Source: Clostridia bacterium (lineage in GTDB: Bacteria > Bacillota > Clostridia > UBA1212). Taken from it: DNA of 42,775 bases. Positions 15,509 through 24,049 of this stretch are shown piece by piece. The number at the start of each line of letters is the position of its first letter. Position 1 is the stretch's first letter. The translations under genes were made by a program, and so were the position numbers. Under the pieces are notes generated by a model. The model had not been told where the DNA came from. It saw nothing but the letters and a program-made list of their open reading frames with translations, and ran no database searches. The stretch covers positions 1 through 42,775 of the forward strand of contig JAGAKK010000062.1 in the NCBI GenBank assembly GCA_017625675.1, written 5' to 3'.

Positions 15509-18178
15509 TCAGAGCTTCTCAAATACGTTAGGAAGCTTCACTACGGAAATGCCCAGAGTCTTCTCGTCAATATCCTCGCCGAATGCAAGAATTACAGTTG
15601 AATTCTTTGCAACATTCATATCGGATGATACCCCAGCCTTTGCAAGGCCGTCAGCAGACACACCGAAGTAGATATCAGAAACAGTATCCTTGCCGTTTTG
15701 CTTATTGGCCTCGTTAGAAAGCTCAAGGTCCTTTCCGGAGAGCTTCTTGCCGCCGCTTAAAGTAAATACAGGAACGTCGCCAAGTGCCTTCTTGCAAGCA
15801 GCCATAAGAGCCTTTGCCTCAGCCTCTGTGTGAAGTGCTGAAATTGCAACAGCAGGCTTTGAAAGATCAAGATTTACAGTTGCCTTAATATCCTCAACAA
15901 TTGCATTAACGGCAGCCTCGTAATCACTTCCGCACTCGATATATGCAAAATCATCATCGCATACGCCGAAACGTCCGTTGTGGCAAAGGTTTACAACGCC
16001 CTCTGCAGGCTCAACCTTGAGAAGTGCCGTGCCGTGCTTTACAACCTCCGTCTTACAGCCGTTGGTACAGAAACGACAAACGCTTTCCTCGCGTGTCTGC
16101 TTCAAAGGTACCGCCTTCTTCATTGCCGGCTTCTCAGTAAGAGCGCCTGTAGGACAAAGGGATACGCAAAGACCGCAAGCAGTACATTTACTCTTGTCAA
16201 GTGCAAGGCACATTTCAGGGGCTACGATAGTGTCAAAACCTCTGCCCACAAGTCCGAGAGCAGTGTTTCCGGTAACCTCTTCACAAGCTCTTACGCAAAG
16301 TCCGCAAAGCACGCATTTTGCTGTGTCACGGATAATAAACTCATTGCAATCCTCAATGCCTGCCTTGTGAATGCTTCCTGCAAGTCTGCCGGGCTGACAA
16401 TCGTAACGGTTTGCATAATTGATAAGCTTACACTCGTAGTAGTCCATACAACCGCACTCAAGACACTTGGAAGCCTCGCGGATTGCCTCATCCTCAGTAA
16501 AGCCGTGCATAAACTCATTGAAATTAGTCTTGCGCTCCTCTGCATTATCGTGGGACATAACGATTTTCTGAACGGGAGCCTTGTCGCTGTGCTTCTCACG
16601 GATCTGCTCAAAGGTAGGCTCTACGCTTGAATAAAGGTCGTACTGTGAAGTTTCAGCAAAGGTACGCTTCTTTCCGCCAAGGTACTCGTTAATAGATGCA
16701 GCTGCGTTAATAGCCTCGCCAATTGCTCTGATAGCAATGTCAGCGCCCTTGTTTGTAGCGTCACCGCAGGCAAATACGCCTTCTACAGATGTCATGTACG
16801 TTTTCTCGTCTGCAACGATAGTTCCCTTTCGGGTAAGCTCAAGCTCTTCAAAGCCCTCAGCCTTTGTTCCCTGACCGATAGCCATGATAACCGTGTCAAG
16901 CTCTACGATCTCAAATGCGCCCTCAACGGGAACGGGACTTCTTCTGCCGCTGGCATCAGGCTCGCCAAGTTCCATCTTCTGGGCCTTGATACCGCAAACA
17001 ACGCCGTCTTTTGAAAGTATTTCAACGGGGTTGCAGAGGAACTTAAAGATTACGCCCTCTTCCTCAGCCTCGTTAACCTCAACCTTGTCAGCAGGCATTT
17101 CTTCTCTCGTTCTGCGGTAGAAGGTGTAAACTTCTTCTGCTCCGGCTCTTACTGCGCTTCTGCAGGCATCCATTGCGGTGTTTCCGCCGCCTACAACAGC
17201 TACGCGCTTGCCGATGCCGCTCTCCTCTTTAAGAGCAAGCTTTCTGAGAAAATCAATACCGCCCATAACGCCCTTAGCGTCCTCTCCGGGGATACGCATC
17301 TTGCTGCTGGTCCATGCACCGATAGCAACTAAAACCGCATCATAATCAGCCTTAAGTTCATTGAACTTTTCAGCATTGATTTTTGTATTGTTCACAAGCT
17401 TTACGCCCATATTCTCTATTGCTTTTACCTCTGCATCAACAACGGTATTGGGAAGTCTGTACTCGGGAATACCGTAACGGAGCATACCGCCCATGTGAGG
17501 CATAGCGTCGAAAATCGTAACGCCGTGGCCCATTCTTCTGAGATGATATGCCGCAGAAAGACCTGCAGGACCGCCACCGATTACAGCAACCTTCTTTCCT
17601 GTGTCAGCCGCAATATCAGGTGTACAGGAAGAAGCACTTTCAAGAGCCTTATCGCCTACAAATCTCTTAAGGAAAGCGATCTGTACGGGATCGTCAATAG
17701 CCTGACGGCGGCACTTCTGCTCGCAAGGGTGAGGACAAACTCTACCGATAGAAGCAGGAAGAGGAAACTTGTCTTTTACAAGCTTGTTTGCCTCGTCAAA
17801 CTTGCCGTTGGCAATAAGTCCTACGTAGCCCTGACAATCTGTACCTGCAGGACAAGCCTTTACGCAGGGAGGACGGCAATCGCCCTTGTGGTCTGAAAGC
17901 ATAAGCTCAAGAGCCACCTTACGAGCCTGAACGACTCTGGGAGTCTCAGTCTCAATATCCATTCCCTCTGCCGCCATGGTAGCGCAGGAACGCATAAGCT
18001 TAGGCATACCCTTTGCTTCAACGACACAAACGCCGCAAGCACCGTACACTTTAACTTTTTCGCTGTAACACATATTAGGAATGTCAATGCCGTTTTCCTT
18101 TGCAACCTGCAAAATGGTCTGACCCTTTACGGCAGTAACTTCTTTTCCGTTAATTTTTAAATTTATAACATTATCCAT
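15509..18178 (-). CDS. Iron-sulfur flavoprotein subunit: 2Fe-2S, NfnB/GltD-like, 2x4Fe-4S and a truncated molybdopterin-type Fe-S domain
   Basis: This is an 889-residue modular redox subunit. A plant-type 2Fe-2S domain comes first (Cys 37, 48, 51, 65). A Cys-rich linker (101-156) is like that of GltD/NfnB. The FAD- and NAD(P)H-binding core has VIGGGPAGLSAA near 200 and VVGGGNTAMDACR near 330. Two 4Fe-4S motifs follow (CVLCGLCVRAC 622-632; CTACGLCVSLC 665-675), then a formate-dehydrogenase-type CRFCTNGC cluster motif (701-708). The remaining 150 residues hold only a stub of the molybdopterin domain. There is no hydrogenase H-cluster motif. With the NuoE- and NuoF-like genes upstream, the set resembles the Sporomusa-type Nfn (StnABC) or wider Bfu family, which couples NADH, NADPH and ferredoxin; that role is inferred. 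AGAGGTG precedes the ATG. Confidence 0.85.
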   Translation of the reverse strand: MDNVINLKINGKEVTAVKGQTILQVAKENGIDIPNMCYSEKVKVYGACGVCVVEAKGMPKLMRSCATMAAEGMDIETETPRVVQARKVALELMLSDHKGDCRPPCVKACPAGTDCQGYVGLIANGKFDEANKLVKDKFPLPASIGRVCPHPCEQKCRRQAIDDPVQIAFLKRFVGDKALESASSCTPDIAADTGKKVAVIGGGPAGLSAAYHLRRMGHGVTIFDAMPHMGGMLRYGIPEYRLPNTVVDAEVKAIENMGVKLVNNTKINAEKFNELKADYDAVLVAIGAWTSSKMRIPGEDAKGVMGGIDFLRKLALKEESGIGKRVAVVGGGNTAMDACRSAVRAGAEEVYTFYRRTREEMPADKVEVNEAEEEGVIFKFLCNPVEILSKDGVVCGIKAQKMELGEPDASGRRSPVPVEGAFEIVELDTVIMAIGQGTKAEGFEELELTRKGTIVADEKTYMTSVEGVFACGDATNKGADIAIRAIGEAINAAASINEYLGGKKRTFAETSQYDLYSSVEPTFEQIREKHSDKAPVQKIVMSHDNAEERKTNFNEFMHGFTEDEAIREASKCLECGCMDYYECKLINYANRYDCQPGRLAGSIHKAGIEDCNEFIIRDTAKCVLCGLCVRACEEVTGNTALGLVGRGFDTIVAPEMCLALDKSKCTACGLCVSLCPTGALTEKPAMKKAVPLKQTREESVCRFCTNGCKTEVVKHGTALLKVEPAEGVVNLCHNGRFGVCDDDFAYIECGSDYEAAVNAIVEDIKATVNLDLSKPAVAISALHTEAEAKALMAACKKALGDVPVFTLSGGKKLSGKDLELSNEANKQNGKDTVSDIYFGVSADGLAKAGVSSDMNVAKNSTVILAFGEDIDEKTLGISVVKLPNVFEKL

Positions 18179-18192
18179 CCTGGGTCACCTCT

Positions 18193-19944
18193 TTAGTTTA
18201 TCTCAATAGCATTAAACTTACAGTTGTCTTTACACTTGCCGCACTTTATGCACTTTTCTGCATCAATAACGTGAGGCTGCTTAACGCTTCCGGAAATCGC
18301 TTCAACGGGACAATTTCTGGCACACAAAGTACAGCCCTTACACTTGTCTGCAATGATAGTATAAGAAATAAGGCTCTTACACTGCTTCGCAGGACATTTC
18401 TTGTCGCGGATATGGGCCTCGTACTCGTGTCTGAAGTATTTAAGGGTGGTAAGAACAGGGTTAGGAGCTGTCTGACCGAGACCGCAAAGAGAGCCGTCTT
18501 TAATAGAAAGACAGAGTTCCTCAAGAAGCTCAATATCCCCTTCTTTTCCTTCGCCGTTAACGATTCTTGTGAGAATTTCAAGCATTCTCTTCGTACCAAG
18601 ACGGCAGGGCACGCACTTTCCGCAGGATTCCTTTGCGGTAAAGTCAAGGAAGAATCTGGCCATATCAACCATACAGGTGGTTTCATCCATTACAACCATA
18701 CCGCCGGAGCCCATGATAGCGCCTGTTGCGCCAAGCTTTTTATAATCAATTACTGTGTCAAGAAGGTCCTTGGGAATACAACCGCCGGAAGGTCCGCCCA
18801 TCTGTACAGCCTTAAATTCCTTGTCGTCTTTAATTCCGTTACCGATGTCGTAAATAACCTCACGGAGAGTCATACCCATAGGTATCTCCACAAGTCCGCC
18901 CTTCTTGATTTTTCCTGTGAGGGCGAAAACCTTTGTACCCTTGCTGTCCTCTGTACCCATGGAAGAGAAAGCTTCTCCGCCGTTGGCCATAATCCAGGGG
19001 ACGTTTGCAAAGGTCTCAACGTTGTTGATATTGGAAGGCTTATGCCAATAACCGCTCTGAGCAGGGAAAGGAGGCTTAAGGCGAGGCATTCCGCGCTGTC
19101 CTTCAAGAGACTCGATAAGAGCTGTTTCCTCACCGCAAACGAATGCGCCTGCGCCTGCTTTGATTCTCATCTTACAAGAGAAACCTGAGCCCATAATGTT
19201 CTCGCCAAGGTATCCCTTTGCCTCTGCCTGTTTAATAGCATTGGTAAGACGGATAATTGCCAAGGGATACTCTGCTCTTACGTAAACAACAGCCTCTTTT
19301 GCTCCGATAGCATAAGCGCCGATAAGCATACCCTCAATAAGGTTATGGGGGTCACTTTCGATTACCGCTCTGTCCATAAATGCTCCGGGGTCACCCTCGT
19401 CTGCATTACAGATAAGATATTTCTCCTCTCCGGGAGAAGATTTCGCGGCGTTCCACTTGAACCAGGTAGGGAAACCTGCGCCGCCACGTCCTGCAAGGCC
19501 GGAAACCTTGATAACGTTAATTACGTCATCCTGTGACATTCCTGAAAGCACCTTTTTAAGAGCCTCATATCCGCCTGCTGCAATATAATCCTCAATCTTC
19601 TCAGGGTTGATATTTCCGCAGTTACGGAGTGCAATTCTGGTCTGCTTGTCAAGGCGGTCAACGTCTGCCTGAGGGATAAGATATGCATTAACTTCCTCAG
19701 AACCAAGACCCTTTTCAGCAAGAAGCTCTGCAAACTTCTCGTCAGTCTTTACGAAAGTAATTCTTTCGTTGTCCGTATAAACGTCAACGATAGGCTCAAG
19801 GTAACACATACCGATACAACCTGTAACGGAAAGCTCGCAATCCTTAAGAACTCCGTCATTGATAAGACTTTCAAGTCTGTTATATACTTTTGCAGCACCT
19901 GCAGCAATTCCGCAGCTGCCCTCTCCTACAACTATTCTCAACAT
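18193..19944 (-). CDS. NuoF/HydB-like flavin subunit with extra 2Fe-2S and 2x4Fe-4S domains
   Basis: This 583-residue subunit starts with a thioredoxin-like 2Fe-2S domain. The NuoF-type FMN/NADH core follows (GRGGAGFPTWFKW, then ICNADEGDPGAFMDR), then the SLBB region, the 4Fe-4S-binding ESCGKCVPCRLGTKRML segment, and two C-terminal ferredoxin motifs (CKGCTLCARNCP and CIKCGKCKDNC). It is the NADH-oxidising or -reducing unit of the complex and the expected site of flavin bifurcation in this family. The ATG at 19944 has GGAGG 7 bases upstream and lies 2 bases after the preceding stop; an upstream in-frame GTG is too close to that site. It is the middle gene of three, 14 bp before the large subunit. 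Confidence 0.92.
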   Translation of the reverse strand: MLRIVVGEGSCGIAAGAAKVYNRLESLINDGVLKDCELSVTGCIGMCYLEPIVDVYTDNERITFVKTDEKFAELLAEKGLGSEEVNAYLIPQADVDRLDKQTRIALRNCGNINPEKIEDYIAAGGYEALKKVLSGMSQDDVINVIKVSGLAGRGGAGFPTWFKWNAAKSSPGEEKYLICNADEGDPGAFMDRAVIESDPHNLIEGMLIGAYAIGAKEAVVYVRAEYPLAIIRLTNAIKQAEAKGYLGENIMGSGFSCKMRIKAGAGAFVCGEETALIESLEGQRGMPRLKPPFPAQSGYWHKPSNINNVETFANVPWIMANGGEAFSSMGTEDSKGTKVFALTGKIKKGGLVEIPMGMTLREVIYDIGNGIKDDKEFKAVQMGGPSGGCIPKDLLDTVIDYKKLGATGAIMGSGGMVVMDETTCMVDMARFFLDFTAKESCGKCVPCRLGTKRMLEILTRIVNGEGKEGDIELLEELCLSIKDGSLCGLGQTAPNPVLTTLKYFRHEYEAHIRDKKCPAKQCKSLISYTIIADKCKGCTLCARNCPVEAISGSVKQPHVIDAEKCIKCGKCKDNCKFNAIEIN

Positions 19945-19946
19945 AC

Positions 19947-20447
19947 TCACACCTCCGCCTGATCTTTCTCACGGATTTCGCTCAGAATTTCACGTGCCTT
20001 CTTAGGTGTAAGCTGACCGTATGTATCATCGTCTATCATCATTACAGGGGAAAGACTGCAACATCCGAGGCAGGCAACGTTTTTCAAAGAAAAAAGGCCG
20101 TCATCCGTGGTATCTCCGTCACCTATGCCAAGTTCGTCGCTGATGGCTTCAAAAATACCATCAGCACCGTTTACGTGGCAAGCTGTACCGCGGCAAAGCA
20201 TAATAAGATGCTTTCCAACAGGCTTAAAACGGAACTGTGTATAAAACGTGGCAACACCGAGAACCTTAGCAGGCTTTATACCTGTTCTCTCAGCAATATG
20301 CCATAAAGCTTCATTGGGAAGATATCCGTAAATATCCTGAGCCTTCTGAAGAATAGTAATCAAACTTCCGGGAACATCTGCGTAAGTTGCAAGAACAGGT
20401 TCAAGCTGGCTTAAGTCGATGTTATTATCACATGAGCAACTGCACAT
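19947..20447 (-). CDS. NuoE/HydC-like 2Fe-2S subunit
   Basis: This 166-residue protein has a helical N-terminal part (VPGSLITILQKAQDIYGYLP) and a thioredoxin-like 2Fe-2S domain. The cluster ligands follow the NuoE pattern, CRGTAC and CLGCC (C-x4-C and C-x3-C). It should pass electrons within the NuoF-like subunit complex. The extreme N-terminus is unusually Cys-rich (MCSCSC). AGGAGG precedes the ATG. It is the first gene of the three-gene operon, and the next start lies only 2 bases downstream of its stop. Confidence 0.92.
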   Translation of the reverse strand: MCSCSCDNNIDLSQLEPVLATYADVPGSLITILQKAQDIYGYLPNEALWHIAERTGIKPAKVLGVATFYTQFRFKPVGKHLIMLCRGTACHVNGADGIFEAISDELGIGDGDTTDDGLFSLKNVACLGCCSLSPVMMIDDDTYGQLTPKKAREILSEIREKDQAEV

Positions 20448-20494
20448 TATGATTCCTCCTAACTAAAAAATAAATATCCTAAGTATATATCAAA

Positions 20495-20522
20495 CCCATT
20501 CCCGTTATTTTCACGGGAATGG
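20495..20522 (-). terminator. Hairpin between the PP2C-like and NuoE-like genes, probably a weak terminator
   Basis: On the minus strand CCATTCCCG and CGGGAATGG pair, followed by GTTTGATAT. The T-run is poor, so it could instead be an operator in the leader of the NuoE-like gene. Confidence 0.45.
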
Positions 20523-20545
20523 TCTGAAAACAAAATTATAAAAAG

Positions 20546-22420
20546 TTATCCTTCACCGTTGCCATCCGTTACTGCCGCCTCATCAGCAGGCTCTGCGGTA
20601 GGCTCTTCTGTAGGTTCAGGAGTAGGCACTTCTGTAGGCACCTCTGTCACAACCGGTGTCTCAGAAGGTGTAACGGTCGGTGTCTCAGTAGGAGCCATGG
20701 TAGGCGTCGCTGTGGGGGTCGCGGTAGGCGCAACCGTGGGCGTCGCTGTGGGCTTCACTGTAGCAGTTGGCTTCGCAGTAGGCGTTGCAGTGGGTTTTGC
20801 GGTAGGTGTCGCCGTAGGTGCTGCCGTAGCTGTAGCCTCAGGAGTAGCAGTAGGTGCTGCTGTGGCAGTAGGCGCAACCGTAGGCGTAGCATCGGTGGTG
20901 TCAATAAGCTGAGTCTGCTCAGGCGCTTTCGTAGGAGCAGGCGTTGCAGTAACCACAGGAGCTTCTGTAGCAGCTCCGCCTGTCTCAGAAGGAGCCATCG
21001 TTCCACCGTCCGTGTAAGGAGCAGTAGCCGTCACAGACTGAGGACTGCCGGGGGCTAACGTCATACCGGAATTTGCTCCTCCGGGAGTTTCTTGTCTGCC
21101 TGAGTTAAACATTGCAAAACCAAATACACAAAGCAGGATTATAAAGAGAAGACAAACCACAAAAACAACCAACGCAGGCCAGATCTGTTCTCTTTCTTCG
21201 TCAGAATCATCCCCTGCAAATCGTTTAAGAGCAGCACCGATACCTGACAATCTTTCCTTTTTGGAAGAATTTTTCACAACTTCTGCGCCGTCAAATTCAT
21301 CGTCACCGTCAAATTCTGTTTCTTCGTCCGTTCCGGACAAGGACTCTTCACCGGAATCCTCAGATGAGTCTTCAAAATCAGCTTCACCGATAATAATACC
21401 GCCCAATTCATCATTGTACTCATCATCATCATCTTCATCATATTCTTCTTCCGCTTCAAGGAAATACGAAGTTATACTACCTTCATCAATTCTCGCATCA
21501 CTCGGAGTCTCACCGGTCATCCCCGACACTGCTCCATCAGTGGGTGTCGAGTCACCAGAAAAAAAATCGTCTTTTAACTCAGGAGTTTCTTCCTTCTTCT
21601 CCTCAACGGCCTCAGGAACAGGAACAGGAGTCAATCTTTCTCCGTAAGTCTTGATAACAAGAACGGTTCTGTCTTCATTGCCGTTATCTGCGCAACGCAA
21701 AATAAGTTCCGAGGCAATATCTGCAGGAACGTCATTTTTTGTAACGACCTCTTTTATTATTTCACGGCTGATGCAATCATTAGTGCCGCTTCCGCAAATA
21801 ATAAAATACTCTTCCCCACCGCAGGTTATCTCCTTTGTAAAAGGAACTGCTACGTCCGTAGCTCCTCCGAGATACTTAGTGAGTTTCTTTCTCTGAGGAT
21901 GATTTTCAGCCTTCGCTTCTGTAAGAAGTCCCAGCTCAACCATTTTTCTCGCCTGAGTGTGTTCTTCCGAAACCAAAGAAACGTTAACACCGTCATAGCG
22001 ATATATCTTTACGTCACCTACGTTCGTAACGGTAACGGAATTCTCACCCAATAAAACAGCCGCAAAGGAAGACTTGGCCTCAGAAAGCTCAGTCTTAGCA
22101 GAAACTGCAAAAGACGCCTCTCTGCAAAACTCCTTTAAAAGTGTAACAAGATTCGATTTCGGATCTCTCAGAACCGCCGCATGATATTTTTTCAAGCAAT
22201 TAACCGTTGAAAAAGAAGCACGCTTACCGGGAGTTTTAGAATATGTACCGGAACAGATACCGAAAAACTGAACGCCTTCCTTCTCAGTCTTCTGAGCAAG
22301 CTTTATTCTGGAATTACAAAGCTCTTCACTGATAACCTTTGAGTTGAAGTAGTAATTATCACTTTGCTTTCTCTCTCCGTCTCCGGGCACGTAACATACC
22401 GCAGATTTATATTTTAGCAT
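20546..22420 (-). CDS. Membrane protein with degenerate PP2C-like domain and Thr/Pro-rich outer tail
   Basis: This is a 624-residue protein. Residues 1-260 follow the PPM/PP2C phosphatase plan ([46 protein letters not shown]). The metal-binding aspartates are replaced: the VADGMGG position reads FGICSGTYS and the CSDGL position reads ICGSGTND. A very acidic linker (325-380), one membrane segment (about 414-437) and a roughly 180-residue tail made largely of PTATPTA-type repeats follow; the tail should lie outside. The fold assignment is from motif order, and loss of catalysis is inference. I start at the ATG at 22420 (AGAGAGGTG upstream), not 22468. It may be a sensor or pseudophosphatase tied to Ser/Thr kinase signalling. 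Confidence 0.72.
   Translation of the reverse strand: MLKYKSAVCYVPGDGERKQSDNYYFNSKVISEELCNSRIKLAQKTEKEGVQFFGICSGTYSKTPGKRASFSTVNCLKKYHAAVLRDPKSNLVTLLKEFCREASFAVSAKTELSEAKSSFAAVLLGENSVTVTNVGDVKIYRYDGVNVSLVSEEHTQARKMVELGLLTEAKAENHPQRKKLTKYLGGATDVAVPFTKEITCGGEEYFIICGSGTNDCISREIIKEVVTKNDVPADIASELILRCADNGNEDRTVLVIKTYGERLTPVPVPEAVEEKKEETPELKDDFFSGDSTPTDGAVSGMTGETPSDARIDEGSITSYFLEAEEEYDEDDDDEYNDELGGIIIGEADFEDSSEDSGEESLSGTDEETEFDGDDEFDGAEVVKNSSKKERLSGIGAALKRFAGDDSDEEREQIWPALVVFVVCLLFIILLCVFGFAMFNSGRQETPGGANSGMTLAPGSPQSVTATAPYTDGGTMAPSETGGAATEAPVVTATPAPTKAPEQTQLIDTTDATPTVAPTATAAPTATPEATATAAPTATPTAKPTATPTAKPTATVKPTATPTVAPTATPTATPTMAPTETPTVTPSETPVVTEVPTEVPTPEPTEEPTAEPADEAAVTDGNGEG
20594..20905 (-). repeat. 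Degenerate coding tandem repeat (PTATPTA-type tail)
   Basis: About 300 bp consist of imperfect units encoding Thr-Ala-Pro/Val-Thr-Pro steps within the preceding gene. The period is about 6-12 bases and the units are diverged. Length variation between strains would be expected. Confidence 0.75.
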
Positions 22421-22466
22421 AGTACACCTCTCTTGTCTGCTGTAAAAAACAATACAGTTTTGTATC

Positions 22467-22495
22467 ATTATATCACAGCTTTCCTCATTCTACAA
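22467..22495 (-). promoter_or_regulatory. Promoter of the PP2C-like membrane protein gene
   Basis: TTGTAG (22490-22495), a 17-base spacer and TATAAT (22467-22472) lie on the minus strand about 45 bp before the ATG. Confidence 0.65.
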
Positions 22496-22509
22496 CTATG
22501 AATTTTTCT

Positions 22510-24021
22510 TTAAAAAGATGTCTTGATTTCACTGTAAATAACTGTCTCATTGCCTTGGCTGTCAGCATACACAAGATATGCTCTTGCGTACAGCTTTTCA
22601 TACACTGCCTCATTTGTAACGCAAAGCTTTCCGTTAACGGCCGCTACAGAAGAAGTGATAACACTTACACCCTGCGCATCCTTTGTAAAAGTTTTATCAT
22701 CAAGGGCAACGTTCCTGTCCGTTGTCAATAAAACACCTGATGATACGTAGGAATAACCTTCCGGACAATTTCTTTCTGCCACAAAAGAAGTATGATCCGT
22801 TTTGATTGCTTCAAGAGAAATCAAGGGCAACGCCTCAACTTCCTTCTCTGTATAAACAGCCTTTAAATTCACACTTTCGGTTACCAGAAAGCTATACGTT
22901 TTTGAGTAACTGACAACAGTCCCGTCTTCTTTTTCCCATCCCGCAAAAACCTTGCCATCAGGAATCTTGCTTTCATCAACAGAAACTACAACGCACTCAT
23001 CGAACATAAACTTTCCGGAAGTTTCACCATTATGTAACGTTCCGCCCTCTGCGCTTATGTTGTATAAAGTTTCCTTTACCTCAAACAACGGTATTGCAGT
23101 AATGTTTTCAGTAACATTTTCAAGAGAGCCACCGGACAATGCCCAGCCTATAAACTTGTAACCAAGTCTGTAAGGGGTAACCTGTACAGGAGCCTTCTGA
23201 CCTTTTTTCACAGTCTCTTTATTAAACACCCTTCCGTACTCATCACAATATGTAACGGTATACGTAGGAGCGATTTCAGGTGTCACCTCAGGCGTTTGTA
23301 AAGGCTTATTCGTTTCTGTAGGCTTTGACGTTGCGTCAGTCACAGGTACGTCAGTTGCAGGCTTGTCGTTTTCCGGTTTTTCGCTCTCCGGACTGTTTGT
23401 TTCAGGTGCTGCTGTTTCAGGAGCTACAGTCTCAGGCGCATTTGTTTCTCCGGCCTGATTATAAGAAGAACCCACCAATTTAAAAGAAGGAGCCTCCACC
23501 TTGCAATCGTATGTAATATTCGGCTGTGCGTTGCCGTCCATTACGACTACCTGACCAATCGGCAATTTATAATCAACCGCATCTTCCCCGTAATCCTTTA
23601 TAAGTTTAATGTCAAAGGAACAAATATCAGCTGTGTCGTCGGTAATGCTGCTTCCGGCTTTCATGTTTATATATACAGTTCTCACAACGTTTTCTTTTTT
23701 ATTGAATACCGTTGTGGATGCAAGAGTATCTTTAGATTCCAGATGACACATAGCAGAAACAAACTCAAAGATTTCCGTATCCAGAGATACGTCAAGCTGG
23801 AACGTTGTCATATCAATATCATAAGACTTAAAATCCTCAAAAGAAAACTTTACCGTGATGACGTCTCCTTTTTTGAAGCTTTTTCCGCTGACTGTGGACT
23901 TGATAACAGGCCCTGTCACCGCATTTGCGTCTATTCTGCCCGCAGGTAAGCATATTGACAACATCATTACCGCCATCAACAAAACAGAAACTATTTTCTT
24001 TGTATTAACGAGCCTTTTCAT
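22510..24021 (-). CDS. Secreted cohesin-like protein with InlB-type repeats
   Basis: This is a 503-residue secreted protein. The signal peptide covers about residues 1-34. Residues 36-180 look like a cohesin-type beta domain (SFKKGDVITVKFSFEDF, then TFQLDVSLDTEIFEFVSAM). A Pro/Glu/Thr-rich linker (about 195-245) is followed by repeats of the InlB/Flg_new type (YCDEYGRVFNKETVKKGQ with GYKFIGWAL; KVFAGWEKEDGTVVS). The C-terminal 110 residues are of unknown fold. There is no LPXTG or membrane anchor. GGAGG precedes the ATG at 24021. It lies 28 bp after thiI with no terminator between, so it may be co-transcribed, which is odd for a secreted protein. The cohesin assignment is moderate; it could be a general beta-sandwich adhesion domain. 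Confidence 0.65.
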   Translation of the reverse strand: MKRLVNTKKIVSVLLMAVMMLSICLPAGRIDANAVTGPVIKSTVSGKSFKKGDVITVKFSFEDFKSYDIDMTTFQLDVSLDTEIFEFVSAMCHLESKDTLASTTVFNKKENVVRTVYINMKAGSSITDDTADICSFDIKLIKDYGEDAVDYKLPIGQVVVMDGNAQPNITYDCKVEAPSFKLVGSSYNQAGETNAPETVAPETAAPETNSPESEKPENDKPATDVPVTDATSKPTETNKPLQTPEVTPEIAPTYTVTYCDEYGRVFNKETVKKGQKAPVQVTPYRLGYKFIGWALSGGSLENVTENITAIPLFEVKETLYNISAEGGTLHNGETSGKFMFDECVVVSVDESKIPDGKVFAGWEKEDGTVVSYSKTYSFLVTESVNLKAVYTEKEVEALPLISLEAIKTDHTSFVAERNCPEGYSYVSSGVLLTTDRNVALDDKTFTKDAQGVSVITSSVAAVNGKLCVTNEAVYEKLYARAYLVYADSQGNETVIYSEIKTSF

Positions 24022-24049
24022 TACAATCCTCCAAATCATCTACTGTGAA

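Noticed and set aside
15509-18178. An iron-only hydrogenase large subunit
   Set aside because: The 2Fe-2S and ferredoxin modules resemble HydA, but the H-cluster motifs (TSCCPxW, MPCxxK, ExMACxGGC) are missing and a GltD/NfnB core takes their place.
18271-19188. A 305-codon open frame on the plus strand
   Set aside because: It is antisense to the NuoF-like gene, whose cofactor motifs are complete; it is a composition artefact.
20594-20905. A CRISPR or satellite array
   Set aside because: The repeats are short, diverged and in frame with a Thr/Pro-rich protein tail, without regular spacers.
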